A DNA stretch of 64,000 nt from Paraspadella gotoi. Lineage: Eukaryota > Chaetognatha. Positions within the stretch are counted from its first letter, which is position 1. Each line of letters begins with the position of its first letter. Position numbers and translations under genes: made by a program. Below, piece after piece: positions 1 to 10,734 of this stretch. The notes below the pieces were generated by a model. The model had not been told where the DNA came from. It was given only the letters and a program-made list of their open reading frames with translations, and ran no database searches. The DNA lies in assembly GCA_051294375.1 (NCBI GenBank), contig CM119271.1, forward strand, positions 11,508,227 to 11,572,226. Direction: 5' to 3'.

Positions 1-2
1 GA

Positions 3-380
3 TTAGCTTCAATAGACGACGCTAATGAGGACGAAGGCGACGACGACATCAATGAAGAGCTCATCAACACTCTCCATCATACAAAAACTCCACCGGAAGT
101 CGAAGCGCCAACGTCTAATCGCAGCGCTGAGCCAGCTAGACACAGCAATCAAAATAAAAATTCTCCAACGACTCCAGCGCCATCTCTTCCGTTTGGCGCG
201 CCCCCTCCGTCACCAGCGAACGAGTCAACGCCACCACCGGTGCCATCGGAGAGCGTCAGGCCACGCCCACCGCTGGAACGATTCTCAAGACCGGCGCCCA
301 ACGACTTCTCATTCAAAACAATTAATAACGCTGGCCGCCCAAATTATAATTCAGTTCTTCGTCATCTACTCATGAAAACT
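3..380 (+). CDS. Partial coding exon, acidic/proline-rich protein of unknown function
   Basis: Reading from base 3, 126 codons are open. An acidic part (SIDDANEDEGDDDINEE) comes first, then a Pro/Ser-rich linker (PFGAPPPSPANESTPPP), then NNAGRPNYNSVLRHLLMKT. The frame enters from outside the window. It either ends at the donor ACT/GTGAGT (380/381, phase 0) or stops at TAA 387-389. The composition and a sharp GTGAGT boundary support a real exon. I do not recognise the family. A second open frame beginning at 25 on the same strand looks like its shadow. Confidence 0.5.
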
Positions 381-1133
381 GTGAGTTAAAAACTGTATAG
401 ATATTCGAAATTATTTTATTATTATTACTACTTAATTAATTACTTTAATTAACACATACCTGTTTACAATCCGAATTCAACTAACCTTTGGTCCTTTGAG
501 CCCAATCGTTCTCTGTAAATTTTATAATTCACGTCAGGGGGGGATGTAGAATTGAACTCGATATTATTTTGCCACAAGTGATCTATGCCAATCGATGGCC
601 ATATTAGATCGATATGAAACACATTTTAGAACTTATATTTATATTCGAATGGATTTATAATATTTTATATAATAATAAAAAAGAGGTAACGAGCTGGCTT
701 CGAACTCAGGACCTTCGATCCATAAGCAACGACCCAGCCAGCGTCGCCACTCAGTCTTATACAAGTAGAATGATTAAACTATCTTATATAACTTAATCGC
801 TATGTTAATCGATTGCTCTTTTATCGATTTAAAACAAATGAACATTTATATGTTATCATATAAATAGTTATTTTTACTTTGTTATTCCACAAGGTCTGGA
901 AACATTTCTCTTTCAGTCTAAACAAATTATTCAACTCGAATCAACTCGTTAATAATTATTAATACTTCAATCGTTAATTCATTGTTACTTAATTAATTGC
1001 TTTTACATTGTTATTGCTCATATAGATATTGCAATTACTAATTAGTAAATGGAATATCTATATGCTTTGATTATTTTATTAAGGTCAAGCTTTTAATAAG
1101 GAACCAAACAAATTGGTTTAGACACTTTTTATC
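381..1133. other. AT-rich non-coding stretch
   Basis: Apart from the possible SINE head at 665-765, I see no coding or RNA signal here. Confidence 0.5.
665..765 (-). mobile_element. Possible tRNA-derived SINE head
   Basis: The minus strand contains TGGCGACGCTGG (A-box-like) and, about 40 nt on, GAGTTCGAAGCC (B-box-like, matching GWTCRANNC), followed by a T-rich stretch. The T stem pairs poorly, so it is not a functional tRNA. No second copy was seen here. Confidence 0.35.
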
Positions 1134-1400
1134 TGACGTCAATTAAACTCATTTATGCCACGTGCGCCAACGTCAGCGCCACTTCCGGTTTGAGCTACGA
1201 AGCCAATAACTCTATCGAATTCTTCCTTCGAGCCTCCCGAGTCACGCCAACGCTCCGCCAACTTCCTACGACGTCAACGGGGCGTCAGCGTCAACTAAAC
1301 TCGAAGGCCACGCCCACTTTCAGTCAATCGTTATATCTCAACGGTATCAACCTCAGCGCCAAGTGACGTCTTCGCGCCATCAAAGTGAGTTACTGACGCC
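1134..1400. promoter_or_regulatory. CpG-rich segment with CRE and E-box motifs
   Basis: It is richer in CpG than the surrounding AT-rich DNA. It contains a full CRE TGACGTCA (1134-1141), several further ACGTCA/GACGTC half sites and CACGTG near 1156. It ends beside the interstitial telomeric tract. A promoter role is inference. Confidence 0.3.
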
Positions 1401-1406
1401 ATCTAC

Positions 1407-1448
1407 AACCCTAACCCTAACCCTAACCCTAACCCTAACCCTAACCCT
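1407..1448 (-). repeat. Interstitial telomeric repeat, 7 x AACCCT (TTAGGG)
   Basis: Forty-two bases of perfect AACCCT units, i.e. TTAGGG on the minus strand, embedded in unique sequence. TTAGGG is the common metazoan telomere motif. Confidence 0.95.
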
Positions 1449-1462
1449 GCTTGGACAATGGA

Positions 1463-1660
1463 CAGTGTAGCAAAGAAAAAAAGAAAAAAGAAAGAGAGAG
1501 GAGGAGAAGAGGAGGAGGAGGAGGAGAAAAGAAAGAGTAGGAAGAGGATGAGGATGAGAAGGAAGAGGAGAAAGAGGAGGAGGAGGAGAAGGAAGAGGAG
1601 GAAGAAGACGAAGAAATTGGAATTACTTCAGAAAAAAGCAGAACTTATGTGAGAGATTCA
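1463..1660 (+). repeat. Purine-only GAGGAG/AAGAGG tract
   Basis: About 160 bases nearly free of pyrimidines on the plus strand, capable of triplex formation. The Lys/Arg/Glu-rich open frame over it is a translation of the repeat. Confidence 0.85.
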
Positions 1661-1794
1661 CCAATAAATCTCAGGAGATTTTTCACAATCTCACTCTCTC
1701 TCTGATTCTGTCTCTGTCTAACTCTCTGTCTCCGTCTCTCTAACTGAACCTGACATTCGTCTTTCAGCCTAAATTCTCGATGACGATTGAGTGA

Positions 1795-1828
<34 letters not shown>

Positions 1829-3020
1829 AGACTTAACTTCATCTCTGGATCCTTGGTCTCGAATCCAAACAGAAAAATCAAATAATAAGGAAAAGTGATT
1901 CTCACTCACGCCTCCCGCCCCCCCCCTTCGCCGGCCAAGTCCTTTCACTTTTTCCTCACAGTCACCTCCTCCCTCTTCTGCTCAGCCTCTTTCACAGTCT
2001 AAGCCCTGCTCTTCCTTGCCATGTCATGTCTGGAAGATGGGTATCTAGCTAAAGGTAGGTACTAACTAGTCTCTCATCAGGTAAAAGAGGTAAGTAAGGA
2101 TATGGAGTCTAATAAGTATACAGTATAGTAAAGACGGTTATGTACAAAATAAGAGGAGAGGGAGGAGGTTTCTTGTGCCCCGACTTGTGAGTTGAGCGCG
2201 ACTCTGCCATCTCCCGGAGAGCTGAGCTGAGAGTGAATCCCTTGGTCCCGGCCGAGGTTGCCGGAGGGATGAGGAGGAGGGGACGACGAGGGGATATGGA
2301 GGAAGGATGATGGAGAGGGGAAAGAGCTGTGGCGGTAAACGCCCCTCTATCTACCATGTCATGTCAAGTCATGTTACTCTTCACCCGGATTTCTTTGAAA
2401 GTCTTCAAGTTATCAATTCTAGGATTTCAAATTTAACCATAATTATGGTAGAAAAGACGGGAAAAGTTTATTTTTTAGTAAATTGAGAATTAATTTATCT
2501 TTTTACCGAAAAAATGTAAGAGGTAAAACTTCACTCATACTTATCAGTTGTTATAAACAATTTAAAGTAAATTGATATGAATAAAATTATTTCCTATTCT
2601 CTTTTATAATTTTCCTTCTATTTTTTCTTTTTTCTCTCAGTTTCCTTTTATTCATTTTTCTCTTTCTCATCTTTAAAGCTTCAAAGCAAAACAAATAAAA
2701 TTCACTAATTCATAAATATTCATTGTCTCGTTCATTGAGATGCAATACTATGACAATGTTCCCCTTTTATTGCAGAATTCCTACCATTGATGTCGTTGTC
2801 GACTTCGCAATTGTTTCTTGTTTCCATGACAACAATCCTTATTCTTTTCAAATAAAAACAAAAAATGAAAAAACTATAAGTAAGAGCATCGAACGCACGA
2901 CCTGACACATCTAAAGTGAATATTGAACCATCGGCGCTACGAAATGGAATGAATGAAGCCAACGTCAAAGAGACACAAGGCAATACTCTCTTTGATTCAG
3001 ATAAATGAAGAGGCGACGCG

Positions 3021-3027
<7 letters not shown>
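1661..3027. other. No gene seen; CT-rich then mixed sequence
   Basis: (CT)n imperfect tracts lie at 1690-1835 and a poly-C stretch near 1916-1926. No exon-like sequence with splice signals was recognised. Confidence 0.5.
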
Positions 3028-3057
<30 letters not shown>

Positions 3058-3201
3058 NNNNNNNNNNNNNNNNNNNNNNNNNNNNNNNNNNNNNNNNNNN
3101 NNNNNNNNNNNNNNNNNNNNNNNNNNNNNNNNNNNNNNNNNNNNNNNNNNNNNNNNNNNNNNNNNNNNNNNNNNNNNNNNNNNNNNNNNNNNNNNNNNNN
3201 N

Positions 3202-3232
<31 letters not shown>
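3028..3232. repeat. (GA)n - 144-N gap - (TC)n
   Basis: (GA)15 runs into an N gap at 3058-3201, and (TC)16 follows. The purine strand switches across the gap, so the hidden part contains an inverted simple repeat or a misjoin. Confidence 0.85.
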
Positions 3233-3235
<3 letters not shown>

Positions 3236-4515
3236 GCTCTTCCCAGGGCAACAAGGAACGAGGAATGAATGGCGAGCCTGGTAAGTACGCCTGATGGGAC
3301 GCCTGTTAAATTCATTAGTGAGTTCGCATGATATGGCTGCCTGACCAGGTGAGTGGTGAAGCAGCATATTCTCTCGCCCTTACCTTCATTATCCTTCAGC
3401 CAATGACAATGGGTAAGAAGGGGGCACTCACAAACCCAGATATTCGTTCCATCTATATTTCATACTCCGCAATCCAAACGACTTCCCTTTGATTTGGCGC
3501 AAGCGAGACAGACCTCGGTTAACAAGGGGCAGAGGCAGGCAACGTCACTAAGGGTTGAAGGCCCTAAACGCCAACGTCACTAAGGGCAACGTCATTAAGG
3601 GTTGGATGCACTGAACGCCAACTGGATTGATCCGCCAACCAGTTGGGCATCACTGGCAACCCGGATGTTGCTAGAGTGGGATGTAATCGCTTCATTGCGT
3701 AAATGAATGAGTTGATACTTGAAATCAAAAACTGTTTTAGTGGAGTCAGGAATATGCAACTCACTACGGTCGGGAGTCGATAAAAGTTGTTGACTCATTA
3801 CGGTCTGAAATGGGTTAGAGAAGACAACTGTTCCAAATTCAGAGAGGACCAGTGTGCCAAAATAAGAGACACGGCAATGACGCAAATTTGGCGAAAGAAA
3901 AAAAAGAATAAATCTTGATGATCCACAGCAAAATTGTTGGCGGCTTAGAGAGAGAGGCAGAGAGAGAGGGATAGAGAGAGGGAGAGAGAGAAAGAAAGAG
4001 AGAGAGAGAGAGAGAGTGTGTGTGTCGAATTTTTAACAAACGTCAAACGTAAATCGTCAAAGACTCAACTGGTTTTTTTTTTCGAGCGAAATATTTTGAG
4101 AAAATCAAGATTTGATGACGCGATTCGTAGGGACATAATTGAAAGTTAAAAGTGGAAAGAGAAAGTGGAAAGAGAAAGTGAAAAGAAGAAACTAATGTTC
4201 AATAGAAAAAATCTATGAAGGGACGTATTCCGGGTCTAAACAAGATTTTAAAACTTGAGTTTTTTTATTTTTATTGACAAAACAGTTTTATTCTTTTCAA
4301 TTTTTTATTTATTTTAAGCCTTAAATTAATATTGAAAATCGATATTGAATTTTTTTTCTTTTGTTTTTTATCGAAAAAGTTACAAAGTTTTTTTGGGGGG
4401 AAATTTTTTTCGAATTTTAATAATAATTTAAATGAAATTTTTTGTCCATAAATTTTAGTTGGTTAAATCCTAAATTTTAAATAATTTCATCTAAAATTTG
4501 TTTAAACTAGCTAAC
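3233..4515. other. No gene seen; GA tract and short direct repeats
   Basis: Short repeats of AACGTCACTAAGGG and CGCCAAC lie at 3541-3625, an imperfect (GA)n with a TG tail at 3949-4024, and AT-rich sequence at 4070-4515. Nothing coding was recognised. Confidence 0.5.
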
Positions 4516-4785
4516 NNNNNNNNNNNNNNNNNNNNNNNNNNNNNNNNNNNNNNNNNNNNNNNNNNNNNNNNNNNNNNNNNNNNNNNNNNNNNNNNNNNNN
4601 NNNNNNNNNNNNNNNNNNNNNNNNNNNNNNNNNNNNNNNNNNNNNNNNNNNNNNNNNNNNNNNNNNNNNNNNNNNNNNNNNNNNNNNNNNNNNNNNNNNN
4701 NNNNNNNNNNNNNNNNNNNNNNNNNNNNNNNNNNNNNNNNNNNNNNNNNNNNNNNNNNNNNNNNNNNNNNNNNNNNNNNNNNNNN
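4516..4785. other. Assembly gap, 270 N
   Basis: Unsequenced run of N. Confidence 0.99.
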
Positions 4786-4868
4786 CCTTATCTTATCATT
4801 TGTAAGTATTAACAGTTTTCTTGAGCTTTCATTTATATGGTACTGAACAACTGAACAATTCAAATTTT

Positions 4869-4871
<3 letters not shown>

Positions 4872-4934
<63 letters not shown>
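4872..4934. repeat. (GA)n microsatellite
   Basis: About 31 GA units with one ATA interruption. Confidence 0.95.
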
Positions 4935-5035
4935 TATCGCGATTTTTTTCCATAAAAAACGATTTTATCTCAGCCTTAAGTTTTTCTTCGGTTTTCGAAA
5001 AATCCATCTAATATTTTTAGCGAAGCCTTTCGCCG

Positions 5036-5300
5036 GGCGGCCGCTGCTGCTGCGGCGGCGGCGGCTGCGGCGACGGCGGCATAATTCGGCCTTCTAACCA
5101 AAAATTGCTTTTTGCTCAATAATCCTTTTTTGTGCTTCCGTTCGCGAATTTGTGCCGAGAATGTGTTGCGTTTGTTGCACATTCCTGTGCTACGTGCGTT
5201 CGTGCTGAGTTTTCCTTCGCTACGTGCATCTCTCCTGCGCTACGTGAATCTCTCTCGCGATGCACAGATTTGTGCTACGCGTAAACGATCGGCGAAAAAA
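5036..5300. promoter_or_regulatory. CpG-rich segment with GCN repeats and TACGTG motifs
   Basis: A (GCN)n block of GCTGCTGCTGCGGCGGCGG type is followed by three GCTACGTG motifs within 80 bp (about 5190-5260). It is a GC island in AT-rich surroundings. A promoter or 5' UTR is possible, but no adjacent exon was found. Confidence 0.3.
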
Positions 5301-5826
5301 GTTTTTTTAAACGAATGATTTTCGTCACAAAAAATAAAAAGACAAAAAGACAAAAGTTTTTTTATAAAGACTTTAAGTTGAAATAACAATATTTTTCTCT
5401 TATTTTGAATCAAAATATCACATTTAAATTGTTCAATGCTTTATAAAATTAGTACCCAATACTTGTTTTGTTGTTGTAAAATAGTTAAAAATGAAAGCAA
5501 AATAAGTTAGCAAATTAGTTTTGGTTAAAATTCCCAAAATAATTACAAAATTTGTGATAATAAAAAAAAGTTAATAGAGAAATAGTGAATAAGCCAAAAA
5601 AAATTCTTTCTAATGAAATTCATTTTTGAACACAAATTGATTTTATTTCCCGTAAAAATTTCTATTTTTTTTTNNNNNNNNNNNNNNNNNNNNNNNNNAC
5701 TTTCTTCTACGTTTTTATCTTCTCCTCCTCCTCCTTCTCTTCCTCATCTCCCTTTTCCTCCTACTCGCTGCCTCCTCCTCATTTTCCACCTCATGTCCAT
5801 TATTCTCTTTCCAGTTCGATGAACAC
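5301..5826. other. AT-rich non-coding with 25-N gap
   Basis: Homopolymer-rich sequence, a gap at 5674-5698 and CT-rich sequence to 5810. No gene seen. Confidence 0.5.
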
Positions 5827-6395
5827 ATCCACTCGACCCTTTTGTCCATCGCAAGCTTCGCACCCACCTCAGCCAGTCATCACTCCAGCCCTCAGCAAAC
5901 TCAGTTCGCAGCCTTACCACCAAAGCCCTACCAGCCTTACCGCCAGACTACACAATCCTAACACTCCATCAACCCTTTCTCTCTCATCCTAACTAAATCT
6001 TGTTCCTAAAGACGAACCCTTTTTTTTCTCTCCTTGTTTCAATCTGTATGAAGGACGTCTCTCTCTCCTCTCTTTCTCTCTCTCTCTCATCTCTCTCTCC
6101 ATCTTTCTCTCTCTCTCTCATCTCTCTTTCTCTTCCTTTCTTGTGTTCCCAACAAGTTGTACAGAATTTCAAGGCTGCTTCTTTCACCATCACTCGACCC
6201 TTTTGTCCATCGCAGCTTCGCCCAACCTCAGCCCAGTCTCACTCCAGCCTCAGCCAAACCTCAGTCCAGCCTTACCCCAGCCCTACCCCATCCTAACAAC
6301 TCCATCACCCTTTCTCTCTCATCCTAACTAAATCTTGTCTCCCTAAAGACGAACCCTTTTTTTCTCTCCTTGTTTTCAATCTGTGATGAAGGACG

Positions 6396-6454
<59 letters not shown>

Positions 6455-6540
6455 TTCTCTTTCCTTTCTTGTGTTCCCATACAAGTTTAAGAATTCAAGG
6501 CTGCTTCTTTCACCCTCACGGCGCCGAGAATGGATTTTTT
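5827..6540 (+). repeat. Direct tandem duplication, about 360-bp unit x2
   Basis: ACTCGACCCTTTTGTCCATC ... CTTGTGTTCCCA ... CAAGGCTGCTTCTTTCACC occurs at about 5832-6186 and again at about 6191-6518, differing by scattered indels and by the length of an internal (CT)n. It has no coding character. Confidence 0.88.
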
Positions 6541-6570
6541 ATTCTTTTTATTTTTTTCAATCTTTCAATC

Positions 6571-6709
6571 AACTCACTCACTCACTCTCTCACTCTCACT
6601 CTCTCACTTTCTCACTCCCACTCTCTCACTCTCTTACTCTCACTTTCTCACTCTCACTCTCTCACACCCACTCTCTCATTCTCTCACTCTCTCACTCTCT
6701 TTCTTTTTA
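6571..6709 (+). repeat. (CTCACT)-type repeat running into a gap
   Basis: ACTCTCTCACTCTCACTCTC-type imperfect hexamer array, followed by an N gap at 6710-6815. The long Ser/Leu/His open frames over it are repeat translations. Confidence 0.85.
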
Positions 6710-6837
6710 NNNNNNNNNNNNNNNNNNNNNNNNNNNNNNNNNNNNNNNNNNNNNNNNNNNNNNNNNNNNNNNNNNNNNNNNNNNNNNNNNNNNNNNNNNN
6801 NNNNNNNNNNNNNNNTACTCGAGGAGCAACTCTATAA

Positions 6838-6938
6838 TTCTCTTTACGGTCGGTCAGTCGGTATGTCCGTCTGTCGGTCTGTCTCACTTACGTTAAAAAC
6901 GCTTATAATTTGCCTATACTATAGGCTATAGTTGGTTT
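6838..6938 (+). repeat. Dispersed repeat, copy 1
   Basis: GGTCGGTCTGTC followed by CACTTACGTTAAAAACG and ATAGTTGGTT. The same order of motifs occurs at 57910-57963. The copy runs into a gap (6939-7085). Confidence 0.6.
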
Positions 6939-7103
6939 NNNNNNNNNNNNNNNNNNNNNNNNNNNNNNNNNNNNNNNNNNNNNNNNNNNNNNNNNNNNNN
7001 NNNNNNNNNNNNNNNNNNNNNNNNNNNNNNNNNNNNNNNNNNNNNNNNNNNNNNNNNNNNNNNNNNNNNNNNNNNNNNNNNNNNNTTATTATTATTATTA
7101 TTT

Positions 7104-7193
7104 TTATTAAAAATTACTTGTTCAAAACATCATTATTCTCTTTTCTCTCAATTACTCTTTTAATGTCTCTCTCTTCCCTTTACTGCATTTGTA

Positions 7194-7227
<34 letters not shown>

Positions 7228-7473
7228 TACATAGACCAATAACAAACCCCGATTGTCAAATTAAGATTCACCAGACTTGGTCCCGCGGGCTCAGCTTACC
7301 TATGAGCCCCGCAGCGCCGCAGCACCGCTTCCCCTCAGCACCGAAGCACCGCAGCACCGCAGAGCCAACGCCCATCCCTGCCACGCCCTCTGGTCATCGC
7401 TTCTCGCGTCGTTTCTTCCGAGTCACATCTTCTGTTCTCTTGGTGCCTTTTATGACTTACCTATTCTATGGAG

Positions 7474-7504
<31 letters not shown>

Positions 7505-8005
7505 CGGTGGTTATCGCGCGAGAGTGGGCTATACTTATCTTCTTTAGCAGTCATAAAATGTTTCCAGGTTTTGGAACTACATATGCTTGGTGCTTGCTGA
7601 TTATTACGGCTGTCAACACCTTGTTGGGATCTTTTTTCATATTGGAATTGAACCTCAAATTTAGTGGTCACTTGCTGATGGCTTCACGCAAAGAGCCACA
7701 GGGTCACGAGAGGGAGAGGGTACTTAGTTGGGGCTAACATGAGCAATAGTCAATGAGAAAGACTCTTTGCGGTTCCTATGAGCAGCTAAAGTTAAAATAT
7801 CCGCAGAAAAATTCTTTATGTCGCGACAGGCGAAGATACTTAATTTGAATGAATAAAACTTATTTATTACTGAATCTATTCGAGTCTGAATAGAAAAAGA
7901 TGAATATAAAAGGAGGGAAGTCTCTGACGGATTTAAGAAAATGAATTCAATGAATAAAAGAAAAGAAGAAAAATGAATGAATGAATAAAGAGAATAAACT
8001 CAGAC

Positions 8006-8068
<63 letters not shown>

Positions 8069-8192
8069 AAGAGAAAGGGGGGGAATACTCAGACAATAAA
8101 AGAGGAATTTTTTAAAAGAATCGGAATTGGACGATTAAGAGTCTCATTCGAGACCAGTCCACTCTGTGTCTGTCTCTCTGTCTCTCTCTCTA

Positions 8193-8223
<31 letters not shown>

Positions 8224-8378
8224 CTCACTCCTCTGGCCGATGACTGAATAATGAGGACCTCAAAAAGAGAGAAGACCGATTGTTTGGCGGGCAGACCGAC
8301 ATAGTTTGACCGACAGAGTTTGACCGACAGAGTTTGACCGACGTGGAATAAAAGTATTTGTCTTTCACATTGGAATCA

Positions 8379-8410
<32 letters not shown>

Positions 8411-8657
8411 ACTGATGATGATGGTGATGATGAGAAAAAAAAAAAGAAAAGAAAAGAGACTTATTTTTAAGGACTTCATCGGTCGAAGTTTGAATTAAGA
8501 ATTTTCAAAATTCAAACTGGTATGGTCTGTCTATCGACAACTATTGTGACCCGTTTTCTGTCTATCTGTCTGTCTGTCTGTCAACAACTGTTGTGACCCG
8601 GTTCCTAATTAAGTGAAGCCATGATCACTAGGTACAGGGAAACCTTCAAAGCCTGGT
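7104..8657. other. No gene recognised; several simple repeats
   Basis: It contains (GA)n at 7473-7504 and 8009-8078, a TTTGACCGACAGAG direct repeat x3 at about 8290-8342, and a (GAT)n tract at 8378-8435. A 60-codon hydrophobic open stretch at 7558-7737 has no recognised family and no supporting splice or promoter signal. Confidence 0.5.
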
Positions 8658-9327
8658 TCTAAGCACAGAGGCCGATCTATTGAAGTCAATAGTTGGCATA
8701 GAAGATGCAATTATTATTCGTTACCCAACTTAGCACTTAATATACACAAGTTATAAATAATATTTAATCATTTCTACCCAAATCTCAAATTAAATAACAT
8801 AAAATTTTATTTTTTGTAATCCTTTCTTTTAATATTTCAACTCAATATAACAATAAACAATATTTACAATAAAAAACCTTTTAAAATGAACGTAGCAAAG
8901 GCGAATAAAACTAAATTAAATCTTGATTTATATCTTTATTATTAAATAACAGAATATTCATGCTGTCCTTGATAGCAAAGCATAACGATTGGATGGGGGG
9001 CAATATCATGAATACAAATTTGAAATGAGATGGCGTGACAATTTTAACAAATGAACAAATGAATTCAAAGCAAAAAAAAGAGAAAATATTTATTTTTCAG
9101 CCATTAAAAGTTCATTTTTGCAATATCTAAAAAATGGTGGGTAAAAATTAATCGTGACTTGGGCAGACAATCAATTAGTGAGCGTAAAAAAACGTAATCT
9201 ATAAAACAAAAATAAAATATTCAGCAAAGACATTATTTATTTTGTTAATTTTTTGTGGGTTAAGCTAAAAGTCACGATCGTTATTATTAAAGTGCGATTT
9301 TTAACACCAAAGACATTACCTTTTGTT

Positions 9328-9437
9328 TCAATCAATCAATCAATACCTTTTGTTTCAATCAATCAATCAATACCCTTTGTTTCAATCAATCAATACTTTT
9401 TGTTGCAATCAATTAATCAATCAATACCTTTTGTTTC
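9328..9437 (+). repeat. Minisatellite CCTTTTGTTTCAATCAATCA
   Basis: Four imperfect units of CCTTTTGTTTC(AATC)n. A degraded mirror copy is at about 22640-22755. Confidence 0.85.
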
Positions 9438-9509
9438 TTTCATTTTGTTTTCGTTTATAACATAAATAATAATCATCGCATGCGTCAAGAAACAAACAAC
9501 TTTTAATCT

Positions 9510-9745
9510 GAGGTCGGAGGTCAAAGGTCGGAGGTTGCAGGTCAAAAGTCGGTGGTTAAAGGTCAAAGCTCTAAGGTCTAAGGTTAGAAGTTAAAAATTA
9601 TTCGTAGGTCAGAGGTCACAAGTCAGACGTTCACATAAAATGTCAACAGTGTAAAATTGAAGGTCAAAGTTTAGAGGTCGATGGTTAGTAATGATGATCA
9701 GTGATAAAATGTAAGAGGTCGCAGGTCAAATATCAAAGGTAAGAT
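9510..9745 (+). repeat. AGGTCA-rich degenerate minisatellite
   Basis: Repeated AGGTCA/AGGTCG/AAGTCA hexamers, including AGGTCAAAGGTC (9520-9531), the direct-repeat-1 arrangement bound by nuclear receptors of the RXR/HNF4/COUP type. It lies just past the 3' end of the nAChR gene. Function is inference. Confidence 0.6.
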
Positions 9746-9817
9746 TAAGAAGTCAGACATCAAAAGTCGGAAATACATAATATTTTTTTCAAGTCAATTT
9801 TCAAGTTCAATTAGCTT

Positions 9818-9823
9818 TTTATT
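9818..9823 (-). promoter_or_regulatory. Candidate polyadenylation signal of the nAChR gene
   Basis: The plus-strand TTTATT reads AATAAA on the gene strand, about 168 nt after the stop codon. It is the closest canonical hexamer I noticed, and cleavage-site evidence is absent. Confidence 0.4.
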
Positions 9824-9990
9824 TCTACACAGAGGGGAGTAAATCTTCTGGATGATTTTCTTCTCAGCCGCTAGAGTTGAAAGTGGCGCCGTAATCGATA
9901 ACGTCTTTTGTTTGCTCATTCATTTGACGGTAAATCGGTCGATCAGTCAGTCAATCCACCTGTCTGTCTATCAGTGAATCAATGCACTTG

Positions 9991-10137
9991 TCAGTCTATA
10001 AGTAGAATGAGCGGACTTAAGCTCAGGACGCATAAATAAACCATGAAACAGAATCGGTCAATGAGTTGAGCCATGAGTCTCCATTCTTGTCTCAGATTTT
10101 CTTCTTCTCGCTGTCGTTCGCATCTTTGCTCTTCGTC
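9991..10137 (-). CDS. nAChR last exon: pre-M4, M4 and stop
   Basis: This exon of 147 nt is 48 residues plus TGA. The acceptor is TTTTCCCCAACAG. It reads DEEQRCERQREEENLRQEW, RLMAQLIDRFCF, MVYLCVLSLSPLILLID. The family equivalent is ...DWKxVAxVIDRxFLWxF, so EWRLMAQLIDRF is the conserved pre-M4/M4 junction. The protein ends right after M4. A candidate polyadenylation signal (AATAAA on the minus strand) is at 9818-9823. A frame-broken mirror copy lies at 21923-22065. Confidence 0.92.
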   Translation of the reverse strand, partial: DEEQRCERQREEENLRQEWRLMAQLIDRFCFMVYLCVLSLSPLILLID

Positions 10138-10469
10138 CTGTTGGGGAAAATAAAGAGAATTAGTTGAGATAAAAATTGGGAACTCTAATAGAGAACTTAT
10201 CTTTACATTTGTAATTAAAAAACAATTATATAAATAAAACAATACTTAAAAATAATAGGGGAAGCAAAACCATTTCTTTTTTACTTAATAAAATTAAAGA
10301 TCTTTACATAATAACCTACATATTAATGAAGCGAAATGGTCGCCTATTTTAGGGACCCTCACGAACTTAAACAAAAATTAACATTTTTAATATTTATTAA
10401 GTTATTATTTAAAAAGACTATCGAAACCTTTTCTTGAAAAGTGCGATTTTTTCTCATTATTTTTTTTCC

Positions 10470-10640
10470 GTCTTCTTCGTCATCGTCTTCTTCGTCATCG
10501 TCGTCGTCATCGTCGTCGTCTTCTTCGTCATCGTCGTCTTTTTCGTCATCATCGTCGTCTTCTTAGTCATCGTCGTCGTCATAGTCGTCTTCTTCGTCAT
10601 CGTCTTCGTCGTCTTTTTCGTCATCATCGTCGTCGTCATC
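10470..10640 (+). repeat. Interrupted CGT/CTT trinucleotide array
   Basis: TCGTCGTCATCGTCTTCTTCG-type array. The Val/Ile/Phe-rich frame is a repeat translation. The mirror copy is at 21435-21600. Confidence 0.9.
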
Positions 10641-10734
10641 ATCTCTCATCTAAAGCTGGCGCCGTTTCCCGCGATGATTCCACGCACGGACGCTTTCTCT
10701 CCGTCGGAGGTCTTAGGGTCCACTACGCCCTTTG

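Larger units (their letters stand above)
8658..10640. repeat. Inverted-repeat arm A (partner A' 21424-23464)
   Basis: About 2 kb whose reverse complement reappears at 21424-23464 with many single-base indels. It holds the intact nAChR M4 exon, a TCAATCAATCAATACC minisatellite (9322-9437), an AGGTCA-rich tract (9510-9745) and a CGTCGTCATC array (10470-10640). Confidence 0.93.

Noticed and set aside
7468-7737. Hydrophobic stretch MFPGFGTTYAWCLLIITAVN
   Set aside because: Single open stretch without family resemblance, start context or splice support; it begins in a GA repeat.
9322-9437. CRISPR-like regular repeats
   Set aside because: Units are contiguous degenerate minisatellites without unique spacers, in a eukaryotic genome.
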